Origin: an uncultured Sinobacteraceae bacterium
GTDB lineage: Bacteria; Pseudomonadota; Gammaproteobacteria; Steroidobacterales; Steroidobacteraceae
DNA: 24,669 nucleotides
NCBI GenBank assembly: GCA_937902995.1
Contig: CALEKY010000143.1
Span: forward strand, 1-24,669
Direction of reading: 5' to 3'
Position numbers and translations under genes: made by a program. The notes beneath the pieces were generated by a model. The model was not told the origin of the DNA. It saw only the letters and a program-made list of their open reading frames with translations, and made no database searches. Within the stretch, counting starts at the first letter, position 1. Every line of letters begins with the position of its first letter. Shown in pieces: positions 13,333-21,399 of the stretch.

Positions 13333-14714
13333 ATGGCAACTTCCATGACGAGCGAAACGATATCGGTGCCGGAAGGATTCATTGGGGTGCGGCCACCGCC
13401 GCCTACCAAATCGAAGGTGCATGGAGCGAAGACGGCAAGGGCGAATCGATCTGGGATCGTTTCTCGCACACGCCGGGCAAGGTGCTCAATGGCGATACGG
13501 GCGATGTCGCGTGCGACAGCTACCATCGCTATCGCGAAGACATCGGGTTGTTGCGAGAGCTGAACCTGAAGAGCTATCGCTACTCGATCTCATGGCCGAG
13601 GATTCAACCGCAAGGAACGGGCGCGCCGAATCCGAGAGGTCTCGACTATTACAAGCGACTCACCGATGCAGTGCTCGAAGCCGGCATACGCCCGATGGTG
13701 ACGCTCTATCACTGGGATCTGCCGCAGGCGCTGGAGGATCAGGGCGGCTGGCCGGTGCGCGAGACGGCTTATCGTTTTGCCGATTACGTCGAGATCGTCG
13801 TGCGCGAGCTCGGCGATCGCATCAAGCACTGGCTGATCTTCAACGAGCCGAAAACGTTCACGGGTTGCGGCTATTGGGAAGGGCGTCATGCGCCGGGCCG
13901 CATGGAGCCGCTTGCGTTCCTGCGTGCCACGCACACGGTGAATCTCGCGCAAGGACTGGCTTTTCGTGTGCTGAAGACGCATGCCCCCGATGCGCAGGTC
14001 GGCAGCGCATTCGATGTAGCGCCAATGTTTCCGGCGACGCACTCGTATGCGGATATCGCAGCTGCGGAGCGCTGGCATCGATTTCAGAATCTATGGTTCA
14101 GCGATCCCGCGCTATACGGACGTTATCCGGAGGGCGTTCTGCCGCCGCTGCAGCAGGCGGAGCTGCTCGGTTTTCGAGAGGGAGACGAGACGCTCGTGCG
14201 TGCCGATCTCGATTTCATCGGTCTCAACTATTACGCGCCGTGGGTCGTGCGTGACGAACCGAAGGGCAATGGTGTGCCGGGTCTCAATACGCTCGGAGAA
14301 TGGGCGAGGATGTTGGGCGCGCATCCGAAGACCGATCTCGGTTGGGACATCTATCCGCAGGGCTTCTACGACATCCTTGTGCGCATGGCGCGCGAGACGG
14401 GCTATCGGCCCATCGAGATCACCGAGAACGGCGCGTCGTTCAATACGATGCCGGATGCGGACGGACGAACACGCGATACGGAACGCATCGACTATCTGCG
14501 CTCGCATCTGCAGGCCATGGCACGTGCCATCCATGACGGCATTCCTGTGCGCGCCTTTCATTACTGGAGTTTGCTCGACAACTTCGAGTGGGCGGAGGGC
14601 TACAGCCAGCGCTTCGGTATCGTGCACGTCGATTTCGCGAACGGCGGCAAGCGGACGATCAAGGAGTCGGGCTACTGGTATGCCAAGGTCGCGATGACGA
14701 ACAGGATCGAGTGA
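13333..14714 (+). CDS. GH1 beta-glucosidase with an apparent one-base deletion near the 5' end
   Basis: A glycoside hydrolase family 1 enzyme that would cleave terminal beta-glucosyl residues in the cytoplasm. The 5' part reads from ATG 13333 as M-A-T-S-M-T-S-E-T-I-S-V-P-E-G-F-I. The expected continuation W-G-A-A-T-A-A-Y-Q-I-E-G-A is present from 13383, but one frame back. One added T at about 13382-13384 restores a 460-residue protein of normal GH1 length. In that reconstruction the acid/base Glu is in I-F-N-E-P (about 172) and the nucleophile in I-T-E-N-G (about 365); both are intact, as are W-S-L-L-D-N-F-E-W and the end of the barrel. As written, translation could only start at GTG 13482, losing the first strand and the Q-I-E-G-A substrate-binding Gln. 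It is the first gene of an operon with the GPH transporter, whose ATG lies 4 bases after its stop. Either the gene is broken or the sequence has an error. Confidence 0.88.
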
Positions 14715-14718
14715 GCAC

Positions 14719-16134
14719 ATGGGCGCGGCCGGAAATGTCATGAGCGTAGCGACTGCAACGGTAGCGGCAGGGCAGGAGAAGCTCACGCTGCGGCGCTACG
14801 TCGGTTACGGACTCGGCGACTTCGCCTTCAATTTCTATTGGCTGCCGCTGCAAGTCTTCCTGCTCAACTACTACACGGATGTGCTGGGTCTTTCGAGCGG
14901 CGTTGCAGGCACGATCATCATGATCTGTCTCGTCTGGGACGGCATCATCGATCCCATCATCGGCATCGTCGCCAACCGAACGCGCTCGCGATTCGGTCGC
15001 TATCGGCCTTACATGCTGTTCGGCTCCGTACCGCTCGCTGCGAGCTTCGCGCTCATGTTCATGCCGGTACCGTTCGGCAATGCGTCTGTCGCGTATGCGC
15101 TCGCGACGCAGCTTCTGTTCCGCACGATGTACGCGGCGGTGAACATTCCTTATGGCGCGATGATGGCGTCGATGACGCGCAGCTCGATCGAGCGCAACTG
15201 GCTTGCCGGTGTGCGCATGCTGTTCGCGTTCACAGGTTCTGCGATCGTGGGCTATTACACGCCCCGCCTCGTGGCGTGGTTCGGAGTGAACGATGCGAAC
15301 GCCGCCTACTTCTGGACGACCGCCGTGTTGGCGGGTTGTGCAATCGTCGTGCTGCTGCTCTGCTTTGCGTTGACCGAAGAGCGCGTCGAGATCGAGAGCG
15401 AAGAGACGCAGCCCAACGTCGGTGCCATGCTCGCCATGATCGTCCGCAACGTCCCGTTCCTGCAGATCATGGGCGGTATCGCGCTCTTCAGTTTCGCGAA
15501 CATCGCGTTCAACGCGAGCCTGCCGTACTTCATTCAGTACTACATGGCGGAGGACAAGGCGATCACTGGCAATGTGGCCGGCATGGTGCCGTTCGTGCAG
15601 ATGCTCGCGATCATGCCTTGGGCCGTGGCGAGTCGTTTCATCGGCAAACGCGGCGCGTGGATTGCGGGTTTGGTCATCGCCGCAAGCGCGCTCCTGGCGC
15701 TGTACGTGTGGGAGCAACCGACGATGACTGCAGTGTACTGGCTCGTCGGCATCTACGCCGTGGGTACGGCGTCCATTGCAGTGAACTTCTGGTCGATCGT
15801 GCCCGACACGGTGGAATACGGCGAGTGGCGCAGCGGCGTGCGCGCGGAAGGCTTCATTTTCGGTTTCGTGACGTTGATTCAAAAGGTATCGCTCGGGATC
15901 TCGTCGGCATTCGTCGGTGCGTATCTGGGATGGATCGGTTATGCCGCGAATCAGGCGCAGACGACGGCGACTCTGGGCGGCATCAAGTTCTTGATCACCG
16001 GCGTCGTCGGGATAGGGCTGGCAGCTTCGTGCGCTGTTATGTTTTTCTATCGGCTCGACGCCGCGCGGCATCGGGACCTCGTCAGCCAAATCGCGGCCCG
16101 ACGCGCCCGCAGTGCAGCAGGGGATAGGGCGTGA
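14719..16134 (+). CDS. GPH-family sugar:cation symporter (MelB-like)
   Basis: A 471-residue inner-membrane protein with about 12 hydrophobic segments, of the glycoside-pentoside-hexuronide:cation symporter (MFS_2) family. Family blocks are G-Y-G-L-G-D-F-A-F-N-F at the start of helix 1, F-L-L-N-Y-Y-T-D-V, W-D-G-I-I-D-P-I-I-G (the Asp-rich cation/sugar site), R-F-G-R-Y-R-P and P-Y-G-A-M-M. Later come the W-S-I-V-P-D-T-V-E-Y-G-E-W block and G-V-R-A-E-G. It probably carries the beta-glucoside brought in by TonB receptor 2 to the glucosidase. ATG 14719 lies just after the glucosidase stop; ATG 14740 is an alternative. Its stop overlaps the possible GTG start of the regulator. Confidence 0.92.
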   Translation: MGAAGNVMSVATATVAAGQEKLTLRRYVGYGLGDFAFNFYWLPLQVFLLNYYTDVLGLSSGVAGTIIMICLVWDGIIDPIIGIVANRTRSRFGRYRPYMLFGSVPLAASFALMFMPVPFGNASVAYALATQLLFRTMYAAVNIPYGAMMASMTRSSIERNWLAGVRMLFAFTGSAIVGYYTPRLVAWFGVNDANAAYFWTTAVLAGCAIVVLLLCFALTEERVEIESEETQPNVGAMLAMIVRNVPFLQIMGGIALFSFANIAFNASLPYFIQYYMAEDKAITGNVAGMVPFVQMLAIMPWAVASRFIGKRGAWIAGLVIAASALLALYVWEQPTMTAVYWLVGIYAVGTASIAVNFWSIVPDTVEYGEWRSGVRAEGFIFGFVTLIQKVSLGISSAFVGAYLGWIGYAANQAQTTATLGGIKFLITGVVGIGLAASCAVMFFYRLDAARHRDLVSQIAARRARSAAGDRA

Positions 16135-17198
16135 CCGATCTGTTGCGCACGAGCCGCGTTTGTTACGCTCGTTTCATGGGGGTAACGATCAAAGATGTTG
16201 CGCGCGAAGCGCGCGTCTCGATGGCATCGGTTTCGCGCGCGCTGAACGGTACGGGCGCCGTTCGCAAGGAGATCCGCGAACGCGTATTGGCGGCGGCCGA
16301 ACGCCTGAACTATGTCCCGAACAGCGGGGCGCAGAGCTTGATGACGCGCCGGACGCGCACGATCGGCGTTCTGCTGCCGCGCTTCCATGGCGAGTTCTTT
16401 TTCGAGCTCATACGCGGAATCGATTCAGCGGCACGGTCGCGCGGGTTGCATCTGCTCGTCTCGACCTCGCACAACGATGCCGGCGAAACCCGGCAAGCAC
16501 TGCGCGCAATGGTCGGTCGTGTCGACGGCCTGCTCGCGCTGCTGCCGCACGTCGATGCGCAGTTCCTGCATCAGACGCTGCGCGGAACGCTCCCGATCGT
16601 CCTGCTCAGTACTGCGGATATCGAGCATGTCTATGCATCGGTGCGCATCGACAATTTCGGCGGCGCCTACGCAATGGTCAAACACTTGGTTGCCTGCGGA
16701 TATCGCAGCATCGCGCATATCTCCGGTCAGCCGGACAATGTGGACACCGAGGAACGCGCTCGCGGCTATTTCGCGGCGCTTGCTCAGGAGTTGCCGGATG
16801 CGAAACCGATCGTCGTGCAAGGCGACTTCACGGAGGAGTCGGGATACAAAGCCGCACAAGAGCTTTTGCGTCTTCGCGAACGTCCGCGTGCCATCTTCGC
16901 CGCCAACGACATGACCGCGATCGGTTGCATATCCGCCATCATGGAGGCCGGCTTGTCCGTGCCAGACGACGTTGCGGTGGTCGGTTTCGACGACATTCCT
17001 ACGGCGCGATTCGTTCGTCCCGCGCTCACGACGGTGAGCGTGCACATCGCCGATCTGGGTGCGCGTGCGTTGGAGTGCCTGGCAAGCGGAATCGAAAAAC
17101 CGGAAACGTTGTCGTCCATTACCGAGATCGTTCCGGCGGACGTCGTCGTGCGGGATTCGTGCGGTGCGCGTCGGCAGTCTAGAGGCGCCGGCGTTTGA
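16131..17198 (+). CDS. LacI-family transcriptional regulator
   Basis: A 355-residue repressor. The N-terminal helix-turn-helix reads V-T-I-K-D-V-A-R-E-A-R-V-S-M-A-S-V-S-R-A-L-N-G (split by the usual turn), followed by the hinge Y-V-P-N-S-G-A-Q-S-L. A periplasmic-binding-protein-like sensor domain spans about residues 75-345 with F-A-A-N-D-M-T-A-I-G and V-A-V-V-G-F-D-D-I. GTG 16131 overlaps the transporter stop (GTGA) and has a GGGGAT/AGGG purine stretch upstream. ATG 16176 would begin at M-G-V-T-I-K-D-V-A, the commoner family start, but has no ribosome-binding site. It most likely binds the two palindromes at 13207 and 13246, controlling both divergent units including itself. Confidence 0.92.
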   Translation: MTDLLRTSRVCYARFMGVTIKDVAREARVSMASVSRALNGTGAVRKEIRERVLAAAERLNYVPNSGAQSLMTRRTRTIGVLLPRFHGEFFFELIRGIDSAARSRGLHLLVSTSHNDAGETRQALRAMVGRVDGLLALLPHVDAQFLHQTLRGTLPIVLLSTADIEHVYASVRIDNFGGAYAMVKHLVACGYRSIAHISGQPDNVDTEERARGYFAALAQELPDAKPIVVQGDFTEESGYKAAQELLRLRERPRAIFAANDMTAIGCISAIMEAGLSVPDDVAVVGFDDIPTARFVRPALTTVSVHIADLGARALECLASGIEKPETLSSITEIVPADVVVRDSCGARRQSRGAGV

Positions 17199-17310
17199 GT
17201 ACGAACAACTGAGTCCGCTCGTCCGGCCCGCGCAGGATCCCTTGCAGACGTGCTCGCTGCGCGCACGTGTACGTTGTAAACGTCTCGGGCCGATCGATCG
17301 GTGACTTCAC
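17179..17310 (-). CDS. Possible small overlapping ORF, 43 residues
   Basis: A GTG at 17310 overlaps the stop of the hydrolase gene in the GTGA arrangement typical of translational coupling, and opens a 43-codon frame (K-S-P-I-D-R-P-E-T-F-T-T-Y-T-C to L-K-R-R-R-L). Its end overlaps the lacI 3' end by 20 bases. Composition is basic and protein-like but matches nothing I know and there is no clear ribosome-binding site, so it may be chance. Confidence 0.22.
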   Translation of the reverse strand: MKSPIDRPETFTTYTCAQRARLQGILRGPDERTQLFVLKRRRL

Positions 17311-17978
17311 GAGTGCTCTGTCATCCATTGCGCGACGGCGCGAAGCGCTTCTGCGCGGACCTCTGCATCCTTTCGGCCGGTTTTCGCGGGTACATGAAAG
17401 GAATGATCCGCATCCTCGAGCAAATGCAATCTGGCGTGCGGCGCAAGCTCCGCGACGGTTTGCTCGAGTAAGGGAAGCGTCGCCAATTCGTCGCGTGTGC
17501 CTTGGACGAACAGCATCGGAATCTTTACGCTCTCGAGATGCGCAGCGCGACTCGTATCCGGACGACCGGCCGGATGCAACGGAAATCCCAGAAAGACCAA
17601 GCCGCGCACGCCGGACAACGGCTCTTCCGCCTGTGCTTGCGATGTCATTCGTCCGCCGAAAGAACGCCCTCCGGCGAACAGCGGAACGTTCGGCAGACGA
17701 CGTGCTGCCTCTGCAATCGCTGCACGGATCGTTGCATGACAGATGGGTGGAGGGTCGGTGCGTTTCGAGCCGCGCTCCATGTATGGAAACTGGAACCGCA
17801 GCGTCGCCACTCCGAGATCGGCAAGCTCGCGCGCAATTGCCGCCATGAGCGCGTGATGCATGCCAGCCCCTGCGCCGTGAGCAAAGACGTAGCAGGCCGT
17901 GGCAGCGAGGGGTTCCAGCAGTAGCGCGGACACTGCACCGTGCGAGTCCACGTCGAGCGTGAGCTTGGTTTCTTTCAT
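17307..17978 (-). CDS. Alpha/beta hydrolase, Tex30/KANL3-like (dienelactone-hydrolase-type fold)
   Basis: A 223-residue single-domain alpha/beta hydrolase. H-G-A-G-A-G-M near residues 34-40 forms the oxyanion region. The nucleophile elbow is G-G-R-S-F-G-G with Ser106. The acid is probably Asp163 in G-T-R-D-E-L, and the base His192 in D-A-D-H-S-F-H. This pattern matches the predicted-hydrolase family related to KANL3/Tex30, whose bacterial substrates are not established. There is no signal peptide. ATG 17978 follows CCAGGT. It is convergent with the LacI gene. Confidence 0.83.
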   Translation of the reverse strand: MKETKLTLDVDSHGAVSALLLEPLAATACYVFAHGAGAGMHHALMAAIARELADLGVATLRFQFPYMERGSKRTDPPPICHATIRAAIAEAARRLPNVPLFAGGRSFGGRMTSQAQAEEPLSGVRGLVFLGFPLHPAGRPDTSRAAHLESVKIPMLFVQGTRDELATLPLLEQTVAELAPHARLHLLEDADHSFHVPAKTGRKDAEVRAEALRAVAQWMTEHS

Positions 17979-18009
17979 TACCTGGTGTTGTGATCCGTAG
18001 CGGACGCGA

Positions 18010-18083
18010 ACTGTAGGCCGGAGACTGTGGCCTGTAGGTTACCGCGCGCCGCGCAACTGTAGCCCGTCGCCTCCGACTGGGAA
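18010..18083 (+). repeat. Heptad repeat, ACTGTAG/CCTGTAG family
   Basis: ACTGTAG, GCCGGAG, ACTGTGG, CCTGTAG, GTTACCG, then a GC-rich GCGCGCCGCGC segment, then ACTGTAG, CCCGTCG, CCTCCGA. The second half resembles the right-hand part of the composite repeats at 19.5, 22.6 and 24.5 kb (GCGCG block followed by AACTGT...GTCGCCT). Confidence 0.6.
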
Positions 18084-18168
18084 CACGCACTCTCAAGACG
18101 CGTTCGAGTGATGTCAACGATTTCGCTCGCGCTTGGGTGCGAGCGGTTACGAGTCTGAGGAGACTGCT

Positions 18169-18852
18169 ATGAAGAAAGTAACTGCGCTCGCTGCCGCTGT
18201 CAGTGCCTGCCTGCTTGCGGGCTCATTGGCAGCACAAGAGCCCGCAACCCGACCGGGCGATACGAGTACGACGACGCGTCCAGCGGATCGAGCTTCCGGT
18301 CAGGATCTCGATCGCGACGAGGCGACGCGTTCGGGCCAAGGTGCCACGACGGACGAAATGCCGCGCCAGCGCACCGCAGACGCGTCAGGCATGCGTCGGT
18401 CGAGGTTGGATACGGAGGACTTCGCGAAGCAGGCCAGTGCGGCTGGTGCGGCGGAGGTGGAGCTCGGCAAGCTCGCGCAAGAACGCGCGACGAACCCGGA
18501 AGTCAAGGCGTATGCGCAACGCATGGTTGCCGACCATACCAAGGCCAATAAGGAATTGATGTCCGCTGCCCAGGCAAAGAACGTCGAAGTACGGTCCGAA
18601 CCTGATCTGATGCACAAGGCCATGAGGGAGAAGTTCGAGCATCAGAAGGCGGACGCCGACTTCGATCACGACTTCATGCAACAGATGGTGCGCGACCACC
18701 AAAAGGTCGTCGAGTTGTTCGAGAACGCGTCGACTTCGACCAGCGTAGATCCGGATTTCCGTGCCTGGGCGAAGAAGACCCTGCCGACTCTTCAAGAGCA
18801 TCTGGAAGAGGCCAGGCGTCTCGAAGCCAAGCTCGCAAAGAGCCAAGACTGA
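18169..18852 (+). CDS. Exported DUF4142 protein (ferritin-like helical bundle)
   Basis: A 227-residue protein with a clear signal peptide (M-K-K-V-T-A-L-A-A-A-V ... A-G-S-L-A-A-Q). A low-complexity Thr/Arg/Asp/Ser-rich linker runs to about residue 75, then a DUF4142 domain: D-F-A-K-Q-A-S-A-A-G-A-A-E-V-E-L-G-K-L, A-Q-R-M-V-A-D-H-T-K-A-N and F-M-Q-Q-M-V-R-D-H-Q-K-V-V-E-L-F-E. The paired D-H motifs in antiparallel helices are typical of this family, which is predicted to be ferritin-like. The function is unknown; members are common in stress-responsive envelope regulons. ATG 18169 follows GAGGAG. Confidence 0.88.
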   Translation: MKKVTALAAAVSACLLAGSLAAQEPATRPGDTSTTTRPADRASGQDLDRDEATRSGQGATTDEMPRQRTADASGMRRSRLDTEDFAKQASAAGAAEVELGKLAQERATNPEVKAYAQRMVADHTKANKELMSAAQAKNVEVRSEPDLMHKAMREKFEHQKADADFDHDFMQQMVRDHQKVVELFENASTSTSVDPDFRAWAKKTLPTLQEHLEEARRLEAKLAKSQD

Positions 18853-18865
18853 AGATCGCAGCAAC

Positions 18866-18905
18866 GGCGAAGTGCGGGGCAGGGTACCTGTCCTCGCTCT
18901 TCGCC
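18866..18905 (+). terminator. Strong hairpin after the DUF4142 gene
   Basis: GGCGAAG (18866-18872) pairs with CTTCGCC (18899-18905). The intervening arms (GGGGCAGG / CCTGTCCT) pair almost fully around a GTA loop. No T-run follows, so it is either a non-canonical terminator or an mRNA 3'-end stabiliser. Confidence 0.45.
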
Positions 18906-18980
18906 GTGCCTGAGCGAAACATGGCGCGCCTGGCACGCATTTTGAGAGCCGATAGCCATCGGTAGCTCACGAGCGCGCCC

Positions 18981-19508
18981 ATGCGAGTTTGGCTGGTACT
19001 GACCCTGTTGCTCGCCGTATCGGCTGCTGCCGCGCCCATCGAAGTCGAGTTCGAGATCGAGCACCGCGGCGGTGCTGCTAAGCCCGAACGGTATAACGGT
19101 TCATGGTCGATCGACGGCACTCGCGTTAAGCCCGGCATGCTGTTCGAGGATGTCTTCCAAGGGATGCGCCTCAGGTCGTTCTCCTTCGAATGGCTCGGAA
19201 AGCGTTGGACTGCCCGCGACGTCCGATTGGCTCGCCTCGAGATCGACGAGCAAGGCAGGTTACGAAGCTGGATCATCGGTGCCAAAGTTACGTCCGGTGG
19301 CTGCGCGGACGTGGGTGCACTCGATTGTGTCGGAGTGCCCGCGAAGGCGTTGGATTTCTATCTCGTCGCAACGCGACCCGAGCGTGGGATGCGTGGTCCG
19401 TCACTCGTCGCCGTCGGCGTTCGACCTGGAATCGATGGCTTCATCGAAGCCAAGGGGAAGTTTTGGGTAACCCGTGGCCGAGGACGAAGACTGAAGACTG
19501 AAGACTGA
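18981..19508 (+). CDS. Secreted hypothetical protein, 175 residues
   Basis: An unrecognised protein with a short signal peptide (M-R-V-W-L-V-L-T-L-L-L-A-V-S-A-A-A-A). The mature part is beta-rich (P-I-E-V-E-F-E-I-E-H-R and S-F-S-F-E-W-L-G-K-R-W) with two cysteines about seven residues apart (G-G-C-A-D...L-D-C) that could form a disulfide. No ribosome-binding site stands out before ATG 18981. The last four residues, K-T-E-D, and the TGA stop are encoded by a GACTGAA heptad repeat, so the native C-terminus may have been replaced. GC-rich coding character runs through the whole length. Confidence 0.65.
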   Translation: MRVWLVLTLLLAVSAAAAPIEVEFEIEHRGGAAKPERYNGSWSIDGTRVKPGMLFEDVFQGMRLRSFSFEWLGKRWTARDVRLARLEIDEQGRLRSWIIGAKVTSGGCADVGALDCVGVPAKALDFYLVATRPERGMRGPSLVAVGVRPGIDGFIEAKGKFWVTRGRGRRLKTED

Positions 19509-19577
19509 AGGCTGAAGGACGGATGCGCGTTCGCGCGGCGCTCTCGTCGGTCGCCTGTTAGCTGTCGCCTGTAGCCT
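19483..19577 (+). repeat. Composite repeat A: ACTGAAG heptads + GCGCG inverted repeat + GTCGCCT heptads
   Basis: Left part: five 7-base units, GACGAAG, ACTGAAG (three times) and GCTGAAG (19483-19517), overlapping the 3' end and stop of the preceding gene. Middle: GCGCG-TT-CGCGC (19525-19536). Right part: GTCGCCT, GTTAGCT, GTCGCCT, GTAGCCT (19550-19577). It shares order and orientation with repeats B (22624) and C (24514). Confidence 0.8.
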
Positions 19578-19626
19578 CTGAACCGCTACACTGCCGCGAT
19601 TTCAACTCGAACGATCGCGGAGGGGT

Positions 19627-21399
19627 ATGAATTCGGTGGCGTCGCGCTGGGTGGCGAAAGTTTTTCGTCCCGGCTGCTCGAGTTCAGAGGACATACGCCG
19701 CGATGTGTTTTGGCTCCTGAGCTTGGGAGCTCTGCTGATCGCAAGTGGGATCGGGCTGCGCGATCCGTGGCCGGTGGATGAGCCCCGTTTCGCATTGATC
19801 GCGCGCGACATGGTCACGACGGGGGAATGGCTCATCCCTCAGGTGGGAGGCGACATTTATGCCGATAAGCCTCCTCTGTATTTCTGGCTGATCGCGTTCT
19901 GGCTCGAGCTCACGGGCTCGCTTCGCATCGCGTTTCTTCTGCCCTCGGTGTTGAGTGGCCTCGGCTGCACCTTGCTCGTCTACGATCTCGCGCGGCGTCT
20001 CTGGAGCCGCGAGACGGGACTCATTGCGGCGATTGCATTGCTCTTTACAGCGCAGTTCGTTTGGCAGGCACGTCAGGCACAGATCGACGCGACCCTTTGT
20101 TTCTGGACGACGCTCGCGCTGTACGGCCTGTTGCGCCATCTGCTCCAGGGTCCGCAGTGGGGCTGGTATTGCATCGGTTGGATCGCCGCCGGTCTCGGAG
20201 TAATCACTAAAGGCGTGGGTTTCCTGCCGCTGTTCGTGCTCATCCCTTACGCAGTCTTGCACGCTGACGGTTGGGCGCCTCGCTTCACGGCGCCTGCAAC
20301 TGCGAAATGGCTGCTAGGACCGATCGCTTTCATCGGGACGATTTCTGTTTGGCTGGTGCCGATGCTGCTGGCTGCGCAAGCGGATCCCGAGATTGCGGCG
20401 TATCGCGACGAGGTCTTGATCGATCAGACCATCGGTCGCTATGTGGACGCTTGGCACCATCGCAAGCCGTTCTGGTACTTCGCGCTCGGGGTGATTCCAG
20501 GATTGTGGCTGCCGCTTACGGCGCTACTGCCTTGGATCGTTCCGCAATGGCGACGTGCCTGGCAGGCACGCGATCTTCGCATTGCGCTGCTCGCGATCTG
20601 GGTTCTCATGGTCGTCGTATTCTTCAGTTTCAGTACGGGAAAACGCGGCGTGTACATGCTTCCGGCCGTACCGGCGTTTGCGCTCGCTTGCGCACCGTAC
20701 TTGCGGGATGTCGCGACGCGCACGGGTGCGCAGCGCTTGCTTTTTCTCGTGAGTCTAGGTGTGGGGTGTGCGACGGCGCTCGCAATTCCATATGCGCTCC
20801 TCGATGCCGAGCGACGTTCGCAAGTGGTTGCCCAGACCGGCGTCGATCCAATCACGCCGCTGATTGCCATCGCGGCGATCGTGGCGATCATCTGTGCAAT
20901 TGCGCGTCCGCAGCGGGGGTTCGCGGCGTTCGGCGGAGTGATCGTATCCTTGGTGCTCGTCATCAGCTTCTGGCTCAATCCGGCCATGAATGCCGTGCGT
21001 TCGGGGCAGGACTTCGTCCGCCGCATCGAAGCAGCAGCCGATCCGAACGCACCGCTCGGCCTTGTTGCTTTCAAGGAGCAGTACTTGCTGCAGATCAACC
21101 GTCCGGTCGTTCATTTCGGCCATGCTCGATGGCGCGAGAGCGAACAGGAAACGATGGATGCGGCGCGCTGGCTTGGGTTGTCCACGAACGGTCAGCTCGT
21201 CGTCAATGCGGATTCGTTGTCGCTGTGCTTCCAGCAATCGGAACGTACGCCGCTCGGTAGTGCGAATCGATCGGAGTGGTATCTGGTGCGCGGTTCCGTT
21301 GATGCTCGTTGCATCGATCGCGGGGCGCCGGTTACGTACTACTACAGCCCTCCAGCCTTGCGTCGGGAGCGTGCGTCGATGTCGGAGCCTAGGAACTGA
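19627..21399 (+). CDS. GT39/ArnT-like membrane glycosyltransferase
   Basis: A 590-residue polytopic membrane protein of the dolichyl-phosphate-mannose mannosyltransferase (PMT_2, GT39/ArnT-like) superfamily, which transfers sugars from a polyprenyl-phosphate donor on the periplasmic face. The first periplasmic loop carries the acidic catalytic motif V-D-E-P-R-F-A-L-I-A-R-D (Asp51-Glu52) followed by D-K-P-P-L-Y-F-W, both characteristic. About ten to twelve hydrophobic segments precede a soluble C-terminal domain (from about residue 450). Donor and acceptor are unknown; lipid A or protein decoration are options. ATG 19627 follows GGAGGGG. Its stop overlaps the start of the MFS gene by one base (TGATG), so the two are co-translated. 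Confidence 0.88.
   Translation: MNSVASRWVAKVFRPGCSSSEDIRRDVFWLLSLGALLIASGIGLRDPWPVDEPRFALIARDMVTTGEWLIPQVGGDIYADKPPLYFWLIAFWLELTGSLRIAFLLPSVLSGLGCTLLVYDLARRLWSRETGLIAAIALLFTAQFVWQARQAQIDATLCFWTTLALYGLLRHLLQGPQWGWYCIGWIAAGLGVITKGVGFLPLFVLIPYAVLHADGWAPRFTAPATAKWLLGPIAFIGTISVWLVPMLLAAQADPEIAAYRDEVLIDQTIGRYVDAWHHRKPFWYFALGVIPGLWLPLTALLPWIVPQWRRAWQARDLRIALLAIWVLMVVVFFSFSTGKRGVYMLPAVPAFALACAPYLRDVATRTGAQRLLFLVSLGVGCATALAIPYALLDAERRSQVVAQTGVDPITPLIAIAAIVAIICAIARPQRGFAAFGGVIVSLVLVISFWLNPAMNAVRSGQDFVRRIEAAADPNAPLGLVAFKEQYLLQINRPVVHFGHARWRESEQETMDAARWLGLSTNGQLVVNADSLSLCFQQSERTPLGSANRSEWYLVRGSVDARCIDRGAPVTYYYSPPALRRERASMSEPRN

Noticed and set aside
13376..13390. Programmed -1 frameshift in the beta-glucosidase
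   Set aside because: No X-XXY-YYZ slippery heptamer or downstream stimulatory structure is evident; a one-base deletion explains it better.
14659..16089. Long minus-strand open frame (476 codons) opposite the GPH transporter
   Set aside because: His/Arg/Asp-rich composition with no domain, fully antisense to a clear membrane transporter; typical antisense artefact in GC-rich DNA.
17342..17351. GAAGCGCTTC, a possible third LacI-type operator
   Set aside because: It is shorter than the two 12-bp palindromes and lies inside the hydrolase coding region, away from the locus promoters.
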